Below are positions 1-7,381 of a stretch of 12,867 bases of DNA, piece after piece; the stretch's first letter is position 1; each line of letters begins with the position of its first letter. The DNA is from an uncultured Prevotella sp. GTDB taxonomy: Bacteria; Bacteroidota; Bacteroidia; Bacteroidales; Bacteroidaceae. Made by a program: the position numbers and the translations under genes. The notes below the pieces were generated by a model, which worked only from the letters and a program-made list of their open reading frames with translations, ran no database searches and was not told where the DNA came from. The stretch is taken from NCBI GenBank assembly GCA_900769055.1, contig CAAGFF010000241.1, forward strand, positions 1 through 12,867, written 5' to 3'.

Positions 1-1538
1 GGAGAATACTCATCAGCCACAAACCAAGTGCCGTTGGTAGCCTTAGTGCTGATATCCTTCAGGAACTGAGCCGACTTGAGCATAGCCGGCAACGCACGCT
101 TGAGGAACTGACGGTCCAGGGTATAGCGGTAATGCTGCCACAGATGTGAGCAGTTCCATGCTGCCAAAGTCTTGATTTTATCCCACATCCATTGTGACGT
201 ACCACCAAAGATATTTGTTTCCGTAGGCACCATCCACCCTCGGACCCCACTCTTGTAGCGCTGCGCCACGGTATGGAAGTTGTAGTCGTCACCAGCAAGA
301 GTGATGATATTGTTCAGGAAAGGCATGTGCATGGAGCTGAGATTTGTGGACTCGGCAGGCCAATAGTTCATCTGAACATTGACATCGGTGTGAATGTCGC
401 AGTGCCAAAAGCGGGTGTTGGAGTCGTTGTTCCAAATACCCTGCAAATTTGCAGGCACATTTATAAGCACATTGTTGCTGCTAACCATTAGATAGCGTCC
501 GTACTGGAAATACAGTTGCTCAAGGAACAGCCCGTCGGCCTTATCACGGTTGGCGGCATTGGCATAATTGTCAACCAATGCCTTTGTGGTCATCGTGCTG
601 GCTGCGTTGCCCAGTTGCAGCTGCACCCGTCCCATAAGCTCGGAGAACTGAGCCACATGGTCGTTGCGTACTTTCTCCCATCCGTCAGCACACGCAATGT
701 CCAACAGTTTGCCGTTGGCGGTTGCAACCTGCTCGCGTGTTCCTTTGACAAACAAGGGCGTACTGTCATCGAAATTGGTGGCAACGGTCATAAAGAGCGT
801 CACATCAGTTGCGCCATTTACCTCAATTCCATGTTCAGAGGTGGTGACAGTGCCGTTTGCGGCAACAACCCTCATCTCGGTGCTGTAGCTGACGCATTTA
901 AGTTTTCCGCCGAAGGTTGCACAGCCATCGGCATAGTTCACCTCCGATGCCCCAATGCTTGCATCAGGCTCATACGTGAAGCGAAGGTGCAATCCTTCGT
1001 TGCCATCGGCTACATAGTGGGCAGCCAAGACACGATGAGGAGCCGACACCAAGTATTGGCGTGTGAAGTGCGAATTCTCAGCGTTGCTGAAGCTGACTCC
1101 AGCCACACCCTTAGCAATATCAAGATAACGGACATAATCGTTGATGGGCTTGGAATCATCAGTGACAGTTGCCATTTCGCTCATGTCGTCAACCAATATC
1201 CTGCCCAAACAGGCATATTTGCCATGCTCTCCCCAGTCGGTGGGCGAGCCGTTGTACAAAGTCTTCTCATTAAGAACTATCTCGTCCTGACGAACACCAC
1301 CAAGAAGCGTGGCACCAATCTGACCATTGCCGATAGGCAAACCGTATTCCATCCAAGGGTTATCAGAGCCGGAGATGGTAGAGGGGAAATCATACCACAG
1401 GCTGAGGTCGCTGATATCAGCAGGGCGTGTTCCACCATTCACCTTGCAGTATTCCGATACTACCTCCGCAGCGCAAATAGCTCCTATGCCTGTCAGGAAC
1501 AGGAGCGCGCTCAACGTCACACGAAAAAGCTTGTTCAT
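1..1538 (-). CDS. GH95 family glycoside hydrolase (alpha-L-fucosidase-like), 3' end beyond window
   Basis: Secreted enzyme expected to release terminal alpha-L-fucose, or alpha-L-galactose in some family members, from plant or host glycans. Translating the minus strand from the ATG at 1538-1536 gives 512 uninterrupted codons to the window edge. GH95 proteins are usually about 750-800 residues, so roughly a third is missing. Residues 1-23 form a signal peptide (Lys near the start, hydrophobic core, Cys-Ala-Ala near the cut). There is no proper lipobox, because Ile precedes the Cys. The N-terminal GH95 domain shows LPIGNGQIGATLLGG at 67-81 and LNEKTLYNGSP at 89-99. The catalytic (alpha/alpha)6 part begins near 340, with NLQGIWNNDS at 364-373 and DVNVQMNYWPAE at 385-396. 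The last residues, DEYS at 509-512 then Pro, appear to lead into the Ser-Pro-Glu motif that carries the general acid, cut by the edge. Asp385 stands where Asn is usual. Family call is confident; substrate is not determined. Confidence 0.9.
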   Translation of the reverse strand, partial: MNKLFRVTLSALLFLTGIGAICAAEVVSEYCKVNGGTRPADISDLSLWYDFPSTISGSDNPWMEYGLPIGNGQIGATLLGGVRQDEIVLNEKTLYNGSPTDWGEHGKYACLGRILVDDMSEMATVTDDSKPINDYVRYLDIAKGVAGVSFSNAENSHFTRQYLVSAPHRVLAAHYVADGNEGLHLRFTYEPDASIGASEVNYADGCATFGGKLKCVSYSTEMRVVAANGTVTTSEHGIEVNGATDVTLFMTVATNFDDSTPLFVKGTREQVATANGKLLDIACADGWEKVRNDHVAQFSELMGRVQLQLGNAASTMTTKALVDNYANAANRDKADGLFLEQLYFQYGRYLMVSSNNVLINVPANLQGIWNNDSNTRFWHCDIHTDVNVQMNYWPAESTNLSSMHMPFLNNIITLAGDDYNFHTVAQRYKSGVRGWMVPTETNIFGGTSQWMWDKIKTLAAWNCSHLWQHYRYTLDRQFLKRALPAMLKSAQFLKDISTKATNGTWFVADEYS

Positions 1539-1570
1539 ATACTTATAATATATTGTTACTTATAAGAATT

Positions 1571-1602
1571 CATATATAATAAATACGAATAAAACTGGCA
1601 AA
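1571..1602 (-). promoter_or_regulatory. Bacteroidetes-type promoter for the GH95 gene
   Basis: On the minus strand a TTTG (1602-1599) is followed after exactly 20 nt by TATATATG (1578-1571), a near match to the -7 consensus TAnnTTTG. Transcription would start about 25-30 nt before the ATG at 1538. The -33 box lies just beyond the T-run of the secDF terminator, so the gene probably has its own promoter and does not depend on secDF read-through. Confidence 0.45.
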
Positions 1603-1608
1603 ACACGC

Positions 1609-1641
1609 AAAAAGGGCCGTGACACATGTGCGTCACGACCC
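1609..1641 (-). terminator. Rho-independent terminator after secDF
   Basis: Read on the minus strand, arms at 1641-1632 and 1623-1614 pair over 10 bp (GGGTCGTGAC with GTCACGGCCC, one G-T wobble) around an 8-nt loop, followed directly by five T (1613-1609). It begins 28 nt after the secDF stop codon. Confidence 0.85.
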
Positions 1642-1669
1642 CTCACTTATAATATAATAAGGTGTAGAG

Positions 1670-4600
1670 CTATGCTTTTGCAACTTCAGCCTCTACTTCC
1701 TCCTGAATCTTGCGACCCATAACGAGGTAAGCGATTGGTGAGGCAATGAAGATAGAGCTAAGGGTTCCGAAGATTACACCCAAAGTCATTGCGAAGGCAA
1801 ATGGCTGGATGCTCTTACCACCAAGGAAGAGGATGCAGAGCAATACTATCAACGTAGAGAGTGAGGTGTTGATGGTACGTGCAAGTGTCTGGTTGATGGA
1901 GTCGTTGAACACCTTCTGGATATCCTGTTTCGGATGCAGGCGGAGGTTCTCACGAATACGGTCGAATACTACCACCTTATCGTTGATGGAGTAACCGATA
2001 ACGGTAAGGATAGCTCCGATGAATGCCTGGTCAATCTCAAGTGAGAACGGCAGACAACCCTGCAGGAGCGAGAACAGACCGATTACTACAAGAGCATCGA
2101 GAGTCAGCGCAACGGTAGAGCCTACAGAGAAGGCAACATTGCGGAAGCGGACGAGGATGTAGAGGAAGATTGCCACCAGGGCTATGAGCACGCTGATGAT
2201 AGCTCCCTGAGTGATGTCCTTAGCCACAGATGGTCCAACCTTAGAGCTGCTGATGATAGAACCACCCTGACGGATGTCCGGGTTCTTGAAGTCCTCAACG
2301 TTCTTCTGCGATACGAGGTTAGCCTTCTTCAGGGCATTGTAGAGAATGGTCTCAGCCTCGTCATCAACAGTAGGACTGTTGGACTCAATCTTGTAGTTGG
2401 TAGAAATACGGATGGTCTTGTTGTCGGTACCGAGAGAGAGGGCGCTGGTAGTAGAACCGGGGAATGCATCAGAGATAATCTCACGGATGTCCTCAGGCTG
2501 TACGCTCTTCTCGAACTGCACAACGTAGTTGCGACCACCAGTGAAGTCGATGCTGCGGGCAAGGCCACGAACGAAGAAGCTTACGATGAAGACAACTACT
2601 GCAACAACAGCCAGGGTGAAGGTCTTGCGGTACATAGACATGAACTTGTAGCGTGTACCCTGCATGAGGTTGCGTGAAATTCCGGTAGCGAAAGTCTGGT
2701 TGAGCCACTTATCTCTCTTAAGCTTGTATTCCCAAACGAGACGTGTGAGGTATACGGCACTGAAGAATGAGCATACGATACCAATCATCCATGTCGTTGC
2801 GAAACCGCGGATAGGACCTGTACCGAAGGAGTAGAGGATGATACCCGTGAGCAAAGAAGTGATGTTGGAGTCGAAGATGGCCGAGAAGGCATTGCTGTAA
2901 CCGGCAGCCACAGCCTGCTTGATGCCCTTGCCTGACTTCAGCTCTTCCTTGGTACGCTCATAGATAAGCACGTTAGCATCGACAGCAGTACCGAGTGAGA
3001 GTACCATACCGGCGATACCACTCATGGTGAGCGCTGCCTGGAACGACGTAAGAATACCGAGGGTGAAGAAGAGGTTGACGAGCAGAGCGCAATTGGCGAG
3101 CATACCCGGCACGAAGTTGTACATGAGCACCATGTAGACCATCAGGACTACGAAGGCGATGATGAACGAGATAATACCCTGCTGGATTGACTGGGCACCC
3201 AGTGTAGGACCAACCACCTCTTCCTGTACTATGCGCGCGGGCGCAGGCATACGTCCAGACTTCAGAGTATTTGCAAGGTCCTTGGTATCCTCAATGGTAA
3301 AGCTACCAGAGATAGAAGACTGTCCACCAGTAATCTCACCATTAACACGAGGAGCAGAATAAACAACTCCATCGAGTACGATGGCGATGGCCTTGTCGAT
3401 GTTGGCCTTGGTGAGGGCAGCCCAACGGCGTGCACCATCAGCATTCATGCTCATGCTCACCTCTGGCTGACCTGTAATTTGGTCGAATTGGTCCTTAGCG
3501 TCAGTGATCACATCACCCTCAAGCGGAGCACGGCCTGTAGTGGTTGTAATCTTGAGAGCAAAAAGCTCATAGATATTCTTGGCAGAGATGCCGTCGGCAG
3601 GCTTGGCACTCCACAGAAGCTTCACGTCAGAAGGAAGAATCTGCTTTGCGAGTTCAGAGTAGATAATGCTGTTGATGGCAGCTGTATCGCGAACGCTTGC
3701 ATAACCAACGAGTGCAAGCGAGTTGCCGTTAGTGGTCTGCAGGAGTGCGAGCAGAGGATGCTGCTTCTTAGCCTCAGCGAGCTGAGCCTCAGGAGTCTCC
3801 TTCACAGCAGTCTTCTTGCTGTCAGTCTTAACCTGGAACTTAGCCTTTGGAGCCTCTTTCTTTGCAGCAACGGTATCAGCCTTGGCCTCGTTGGCCTTTG
3901 CTGTTGTATCGGCCTTAGCCTCCTGTCCCTCGTTTGCCATACGGCTGTCGAGCTGTACGAGGTAAGGGATAATCTCCTGTGCGTTGTAGGTCTCCCAGAA
4001 CTCAAGGTTGGCGCTACCCTGAAGCAGCTTACGCATACGCTCCGGCTCGCTGATACCAGGCATCTCTACCATGATACGGCCTTCCTGTCCCTCAAGTTTC
4101 TGGATATTTGGCTGAACAACACCGAACTTGTCGATACGGGTACGTACAACGTTGAACGAGTTGTCGATGGCAGCCTGCACCTCCTGACGGAGTGCCTTCT
4201 CAACCTCAGAGTCGCTGCTCTGTGGATTTACCTTGCCCTGCAACTGCTGTGTTGCGAAGATTTCAGCCAGCTTGTGACCAGGTGCATTCTTGTGGTAGGC
4301 GTTGATGAAGAGTGAGATGAAGTCTTCCTGGCTTGTCTCCTCCTCGGCACGTGCCTGCTCCATAGACTTAGTGAAAGCCACGTCAGTCTTGTGGTCTGCC
4401 AGATTTTCTACTACGTCTGGAACAGAAATCTCAAGGATGACGTTCATACCGCCCTTGAGGTCAAGTCCAAGACCGATCTTAGTTTCCAAGCACTTCTGGT
4501 AAGAATAAATACCCAGATACTTCACAGAGTCCTTGTAGTCCTGCTGTGCAATGGGGTCTTCAATCTTTGCAGCCTCGCTGTCATAGTAGTAAGTGGCAGC

Positions 4601-4675
4601 AGAGAAAGACAAATAGAAGATGCTTGCAAGCGTCAATAAGACGGCTGTTACAATTACAATTCCTTTGTTTTGCAT
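1670..4675 (-). CDS. secDF: Fused protein translocase subunit SecD/SecF
   Basis: Inner-membrane RND-type subunit of the Sec machinery. It uses the proton gradient to help pull secreted proteins through SecYEG on the periplasmic side. Length 1001 aa, the size expected when SecD and SecF are one chain, as in most Bacteroidetes. The first membrane helix is at about 5-25. The first SecD motif, GLDLKGGMNVILEI, is at 70-83. The periplasmic P1 domain follows to about 495 and contains FNVVRTRIDKFGV at 174-186. SecD helices run about 499-645, with motif SLGTAVDANVLIYERTKEEL at 560-579; Asp566 matches the proton-path Asp. The SecF half starts near 684, with IDFTGGRNYVVQFE at 709-722 and TVIGYSINDKVVVFDRIREN at 891-910. 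An Ala/Lys/Glu-rich linker (about 245-302) interrupts P1. The start has no Shine-Dalgarno, normal for this phylum. It has its own promoter and a strong terminator, so it is probably monocistronic. Confidence 0.97.
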   Translation of the reverse strand: MQNKGIVIVTAVLLTLASIFYLSFSAATYYYDSEAAKIEDPIAQQDYKDSVKYLGIYSYQKCLETKIGLGLDLKGGMNVILEISVPDVVENLADHKTDVAFTKSMEQARAEEETSQEDFISLFINAYHKNAPGHKLAEIFATQQLQGKVNPQSSDSEVEKALRQEVQAAIDNSFNVVRTRIDKFGVVQPNIQKLEGQEGRIMVEMPGISEPERMRKLLQGSANLEFWETYNAQEIIPYLVQLDSRMANEGQEAKADTTAKANEAKADTVAAKKEAPKAKFQVKTDSKKTAVKETPEAQLAEAKKQHPLLALLQTTNGNSLALVGYASVRDTAAINSIIYSELAKQILPSDVKLLWSAKPADGISAKNIYELFALKITTTTGRAPLEGDVITDAKDQFDQITGQPEVSMSMNADGARRWAALTKANIDKAIAIVLDGVVYSAPRVNGEITGGQSSISGSFTIEDTKDLANTLKSGRMPAPARIVQEEVVGPTLGAQSIQQGIISFIIAFVVLMVYMVLMYNFVPGMLANCALLVNLFFTLGILTSFQAALTMSGIAGMVLSLGTAVDANVLIYERTKEELKSGKGIKQAVAAGYSNAFSAIFDSNITSLLTGIILYSFGTGPIRGFATTWMIGIVCSFFSAVYLTRLVWEYKLKRDKWLNQTFATGISRNLMQGTRYKFMSMYRKTFTLAVVAVVVFIVSFFVRGLARSIDFTGGRNYVVQFEKSVQPEDIREIISDAFPGSTTSALSLGTDNKTIRISTNYKIESNSPTVDDEAETILYNALKKANLVSQKNVEDFKNPDIRQGGSIISSSKVGPSVAKDITQGAIISVLIALVAIFLYILVRFRNVAFSVGSTVALTLDALVVIGLFSLLQGCLPFSLEIDQAFIGAILTVIGYSINDKVVVFDRIRENLRLHPKQDIQKVFNDSINQTLARTINTSLSTLIVLLCILFLGGKSIQPFAFAMTLGVIFGTLSSIFIASPIAYLVMGRKIQEEVEAEVAKA
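3857..3922 (-). repeat. Imperfect 33-nt tandem repeat inside secDF
   Basis: Two adjacent 33-nt units (3922-3890 and 3889-3857, minus strand) encode the residue series EAKADTTAKAN and EAKADTVAAKK at SecDF residues 252-273. The first six residues are identical in both. The repeat keeps frame and lies in a low-complexity, charged linker of the periplasmic domain, so its length probably varies among relatives. Confidence 0.6.
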
Positions 4676-4734
4676 TTTGATTATTATTTGTTATTTTTCT
4701 ATGATTTCTAAACCAGTATATGTCATAAGACGTG

Positions 4735-4742
4735 CAAAGATA
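4735..4742 (-). promoter_or_regulatory. Probable -7 element of the secDF promoter
   Basis: TATCTTTG on the minus strand (4742-4735) fully matches the Bacteroidetes -7 consensus TAnnTTTG and would give a leader of about 50-60 nt before the ATG at 4675. The -33 position is only T-rich (TTTT near 4766-4763) and falls inside a small AT-rich inverted repeat, 4748-4766. Confidence 0.4.
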
Positions 4743-4791
4743 ATATTTTTTTCACACTTTGAAAAATTATTGGGACTTTATTATTCATTTT

Positions 4792-5880
4792 TTAAGGTTT
4801 TCGCCCCTTTTTTAGCCAGCAAACGACAGGATAATGGTCACTTACAGCAATTTTCCTGTCAACAATGCACTTGCAAGGTTCTAAATCGGTGGAACATAAA
4901 ATGTTATCAATTCGGACATAAAATCCGTTCATGTGATAGCTTATACCAGGACCATTTCCCGTAGCCACATAACAGTCTGTGAGGTTCTCGGCAACGGTCC
5001 GCCGCGCGTATGAGTTTGGCCCATCGTTGAAGTCACCGCAGCAGATGATGGTCTCGCCAGAGTGAGAAGCAATGAAGCGGGCTACGGCCTCAGCCTCTGG
5101 TGCCCGTCTGACGGTAGACTCCATCAGCTTGTCGAAAAGCTTGCGCGAGGCATTCTCCACACTATCTGAACGGTACTCGCCTTTGACAAGTTGCCTGAAC
5201 TGCGCCTTGTCATCGACTGTCAGCCCCGTAGTCTCGAAATGGTTATTTACTACTATCACGGTGTCTTCACCAATGTCAAGCCAAACCGCTCCTGAGAGAT
5301 TTCCTCTCGACTCATAATCTATGCGTTGCTTATGCAATATGGGATGCTTGCTGTAGAATGCAATCACAGACCCGCCATTGCCTATCCTCATCGTATCACG
5401 ATATTTGTATATGGGGTCGAGCACTTTGTCTATCTTCCTCTGTCCCACCTCATTAGCACCTGCCTCCTGCAAGCACACCACGTCGGCATCCGCCGATGCT
5501 ATGTACTCAAGTATAGGATTGGGATTGCCATTATCATTCCATCCGGCGAATAGCCAGACATTGTACGACAGCACCTTGATAGCACTATCGGGAACCTCGC
5601 CAGTAATATTGAAGGGGCAATAGGTCCTGACGGGCTGGAAACACAGTATGTAACCGACAAAGGGAATGACGACCCAGCGGAACTTGAAGAAAACCCAAAA
5701 GACAAGGAAAAAGAAATTGAGCACAAGGAACACAGGCAACAGCAGTCCGGCGTTGGCAAATAGAGGGAAGGTGGCAGGATGCAGTCTGTCGCTGTAGCCC
5801 ACCATCAACATAATGATTACTGTGACGATATTTGCGCCAGCAACCATCTGCATTAGAAAATTTTTGAATTTCGCCAACAT
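4792..5880 (-). CDS. Membrane-anchored endonuclease/exonuclease/phosphatase family protein
   Basis: Metal-dependent phosphoesterase fold shared by DNase I, exonuclease III and inositol phosphatases; the substrate of this branch is unknown. Length 362 aa from the ATG at 5880-5878; a GTG at 5883 in the same frame could add one codon. I prefer the ATG because it overlaps the upstream TGA by one base (TGATG). Three membrane helices lie at about 13-29, 44-65 and 70-86. Positive residues at the N-terminus and between helices 2 and 3 place the catalytic domain in the periplasm (inference). The active-site set is complete: SYNVW (Asn107), CLQEAG (Glu139), NNHFET (His214), GDFND (Asp283, Asn285), RIDN (Asp325) and SDHYPV (Asp348, His349). 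Its coupling to the rhomboid gene points to a shared envelope role, not nucleic acid repair, but no function is proven. Confidence 0.88.
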   Translation of the reverse strand: MLAKFKNFLMQMVAGANIVTVIIMLMVGYSDRLHPATFPLFANAGLLLPVFLVLNFFFLVFWVFFKFRWVVIPFVGYILCFQPVRTYCPFNITGEVPDSAIKVLSYNVWLFAGWNDNGNPNPILEYIASADADVVCLQEAGANEVGQRKIDKVLDPIYKYRDTMRIGNGGSVIAFYSKHPILHKQRIDYESRGNLSGAVWLDIGEDTVIVVNNHFETTGLTVDDKAQFRQLVKGEYRSDSVENASRKLFDKLMESTVRRAPEAEAVARFIASHSGETIICCGDFNDGPNSYARRTVAENLTDCYVATGNGPGISYHMNGFYVRIDNILCSTDLEPCKCIVDRKIAVSDHYPVVCWLKKGRKP

Positions 5881-6815
5881 CACTTACCGCTTTGGTCGAA
5901 CAGAGTCTGCTTCTCCTCACGGGTGAGGCTCTCATATCCGCTCTTGCGTATCTTGTCAAGAATGCGGTCTACCTCCTCCTGCTGCGACTTCTTGCGGGAG
6001 TTGTAGTCCCAGTCGCTTCCATGCCTGTCATAGCTCCTGCTGCTACTGTTACCGTAAGAGCCACTCTGCTTTCCCGACCGTTTCTCCCAGCTGCTCCTCA
6101 TTCTGTCGAAGAATTCCTGTCCACGGCTTCTTCCACCATAATGGCCGCCAATGCTCTTTCGCCAATAGCGTATGAGCAGGAAGCCAAACAGCATACCGCC
6201 AAGATGGGCAAGATGTGCAACATGGTCGCCAGGAGTAGCAAGGGCAGAGAACAGCTCTATGCCAGCATAGATGATTACAAACCATTTTGCCTTGATTGGT
6301 ATTGGCAATGGGAAAATGAAGATACGCTCCTCTGGGAATATCATACCGAAAGCCAGCAGGATGGCATATATGGCTCCAGAGGCTCCGACCGTTGTCAGGC
6401 CATTGAGCTGCACAGACATTTGCGACATCAAACTAAAGGCATCGAACATGCCCAATGACACCTGGGAATTCAACGTGCTGTACAGCCAGAAGAACTGTGC
6501 GATTTCCTGCATGAAGCCAGCTCCAATACCACAGAAAATGTAATAAAAAAGAAATTTTCTCGGTCCCCACACGGTTTCCACCACGCGACCGAACATCCAT
6601 AAGGCAAGCATGTTGAATGCAATATGCTCAATACTGGCATGCATGAACATGTAGGTTACAAGCTGATAAACCTGAAAGTCGGAAGCCATAAAGAAATGAA
6701 GGCCGAACACGTTGTTCAGGTCTATTCCCATGCTGCCTCTGACAATGTACATCGTGACGAATGCCAAGGCGTTGATGATCAGAAGATTCTTAGTGATATT
6801 TGGAAGATTTCCCAT
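5880..6815 (-). CDS. Rhomboid family intramembrane serine protease with C-terminal tail domain
   Basis: Intramembrane protease that cleaves membrane-spanning segments of substrate proteins; the substrate here is unknown. Length 311 aa. The core has about six helices over residues 10-220. Signatures visible are HIAFN (His64 and Asn68, oxyanion side), GASG (144-147, nucleophile Ser146) and HLAHLGG (201-207, catalytic His204), so the Ser-His dyad is intact. A Gly/Ser/Arg-rich linker (about 222-277) leads to a short helical domain at 280-310 (EEVDRILDKI ... YESLTREEKQ) that I recognise as the tail found on many Bacteroidetes rhomboids (DUF6576-like). It is the first gene of a two-gene unit: its TGA overlaps the ATG of the phosphoesterase gene, implying translational coupling. 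It is divergent from the HU gene. Confidence 0.93.
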   Translation of the reverse strand: MGNLPNITKNLLIINALAFVTMYIVRGSMGIDLNNVFGLHFFMASDFQVYQLVTYMFMHASIEHIAFNMLALWMFGRVVETVWGPRKFLFYYIFCGIGAGFMQEIAQFFWLYSTLNSQVSLGMFDAFSLMSQMSVQLNGLTTVGASGAIYAILLAFGMIFPEERIFIFPLPIPIKAKWFVIIYAGIELFSALATPGDHVAHLAHLGGMLFGFLLIRYWRKSIGGHYGGRSRGQEFFDRMRSSWEKRSGKQSGSYGNSSSRSYDRHGSDWDYNSRKKSQQEEVDRILDKIRKSGYESLTREEKQTLFDQSGK

Positions 6816-6852
6816 GTCTGTCTAAAATTCGCTTAAACTATTGATTTGGGTG

Positions 6853-6860
6853 CAAAATTA
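6853..6860 (-). promoter_or_regulatory. Probable -7 element for the rhomboid/phosphoesterase unit
   Basis: TAATTTTG on the minus strand (6860-6853) matches TAnnTTTG and lies 37 nt before the ATG at 6815. The nearest upstream TTTG is 23 nt away, slightly longer than the usual 19-21, so the -33 half is weak. Confidence 0.35.
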
Positions 6861-6904
6861 CGAAAAATCTCCGTTATTATGCACAAAAAAAGCCTTATTA
6901 AGAG

Positions 6905-6941
6905 AAAAAATCAAATATTATATCACTTTTTTTGATTTTTT
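6905..6941. repeat. Perfect AT-rich inverted repeat between divergent promoters
   Basis: AAAAAATCAAA (6905-6915) and TTTGATTTTTT (6931-6941) are perfect 11-nt inverted copies separated by 15 nt. The right arm ends at the base immediately before the -33 box of the HU promoter. It could bind a dimeric regulator, bend DNA through its A-tracts, or be compositional chance; the sequence alone does not decide. Confidence 0.6.
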
Positions 6942-6973
6942 GTTGGGATTTTGAAAAGAATAAACTATATTTG
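6942..6973 (+). promoter_or_regulatory. Promoter of the HU gene
   Basis: GTTG (6942-6945) is followed after 20 nt by TATATTTG (6966-6973), a full match to the -7 consensus TAnnTTTG. Transcription would begin near 6980, leaving a leader of about 45 nt without a Shine-Dalgarno sequence. Confidence 0.5.
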
Positions 6974-7025
6974 TCAGCAAAAACTAAAGACTTTTATTTA
7001 ATTTATCATTTTACAATCCAAAATT

Positions 7026-7298
7026 ATGAACAAGAAAGAATTAATCGACAAGATTGCAGCAGCTGCTTCAATCAGCAAGGCTGATGCCAAGAAGGCATTG
7101 GAGGCCGCTACAGACGCTATGAAGGAAGCCCTCGTAGCAGGTGACAAAGTTCAACTCATCGGCTTCGGCACATTCTCTGTTTCAGAGCGTCCTGAGCGTC
7201 AGGGCATCAATCCTGCAACAAAGGAGCCTATCACTATCGCTGCCAAGAAGGTTGTTAAATTCAAGGCTGGTGCAGAATTGGCTGACGCTATTGTGTAA
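7026..7298 (+). CDS. HU/IHF-family DNA-binding protein
   Basis: Small nucleoid protein that bends and compacts DNA as a dimer. Its 90 aa is the standard HU length. The start MNKKELIDKIA is typical. Two N-terminal helices occupy about 3-38, then the core GFGTFSVSERPER (46-58). The DNA-contacting beta arm carries the intercalating Pro in INPATKE (Asn62, Pro63), and the C-terminus reads VVKFKAGAELADAI. All signature positions are present, so it should be functional. As a single gene product it is likely a homodimer; HU and IHF cannot be told apart with certainty, but the sequence reads as HU. It is the only plus-strand gene here, divergent from the rhomboid gene and convergent with kduD, with its own promoter and terminator. 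Confidence 0.96.
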   Translation: MNKKELIDKIAAAASISKADAKKALEAATDAMKEALVAGDKVQLIGFGTFSVSERPERQGINPATKEPITIAAKKVVKFKAGAELADAIV

Positions 7299-7323
7299 GT
7301 TTGCAACTTTTTTTTACCAAAAT

Positions 7324-7360
7324 AAGGGCATACCGTTTCTGCGGTATGCCCTTCTTCTTT
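7324..7360. terminator. Bidirectional terminator between HU and kduD
   Basis: A perfect 12-bp stem, AAGGGCATACCG (7324-7335) with CGGTATGCCCTT (7342-7353), closes a 6-nt loop. The plus-strand tail is CTTCTTT. The minus-strand tail is ATTTT followed by further T-rich sequence. It sits 26 nt past the HU stop and 28 nt past the kduD stop, so it serves both convergent transcripts. Confidence 0.9.
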
Positions 7361-7381
7361 GTTACGATTTCAGGCAATTTC

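Noticed and set aside
516..1565. 349-codon open frame on the plus strand
   Set aside because: It is antisense to the GH95 gene, whose translation shows clear family motifs and a signal peptide; the plus-strand product has no recognisable domain and is rich in Cys, His and Val as expected for a shadow frame.
3479..4315. 278-codon plus-strand frame with hydrophobic Leu/Ser runs
   Set aside because: Antisense to the SecDF periplasmic domain; the Leu/Ser-rich stretches are mirror translations of the Ala/Lys/Glu-rich linker.
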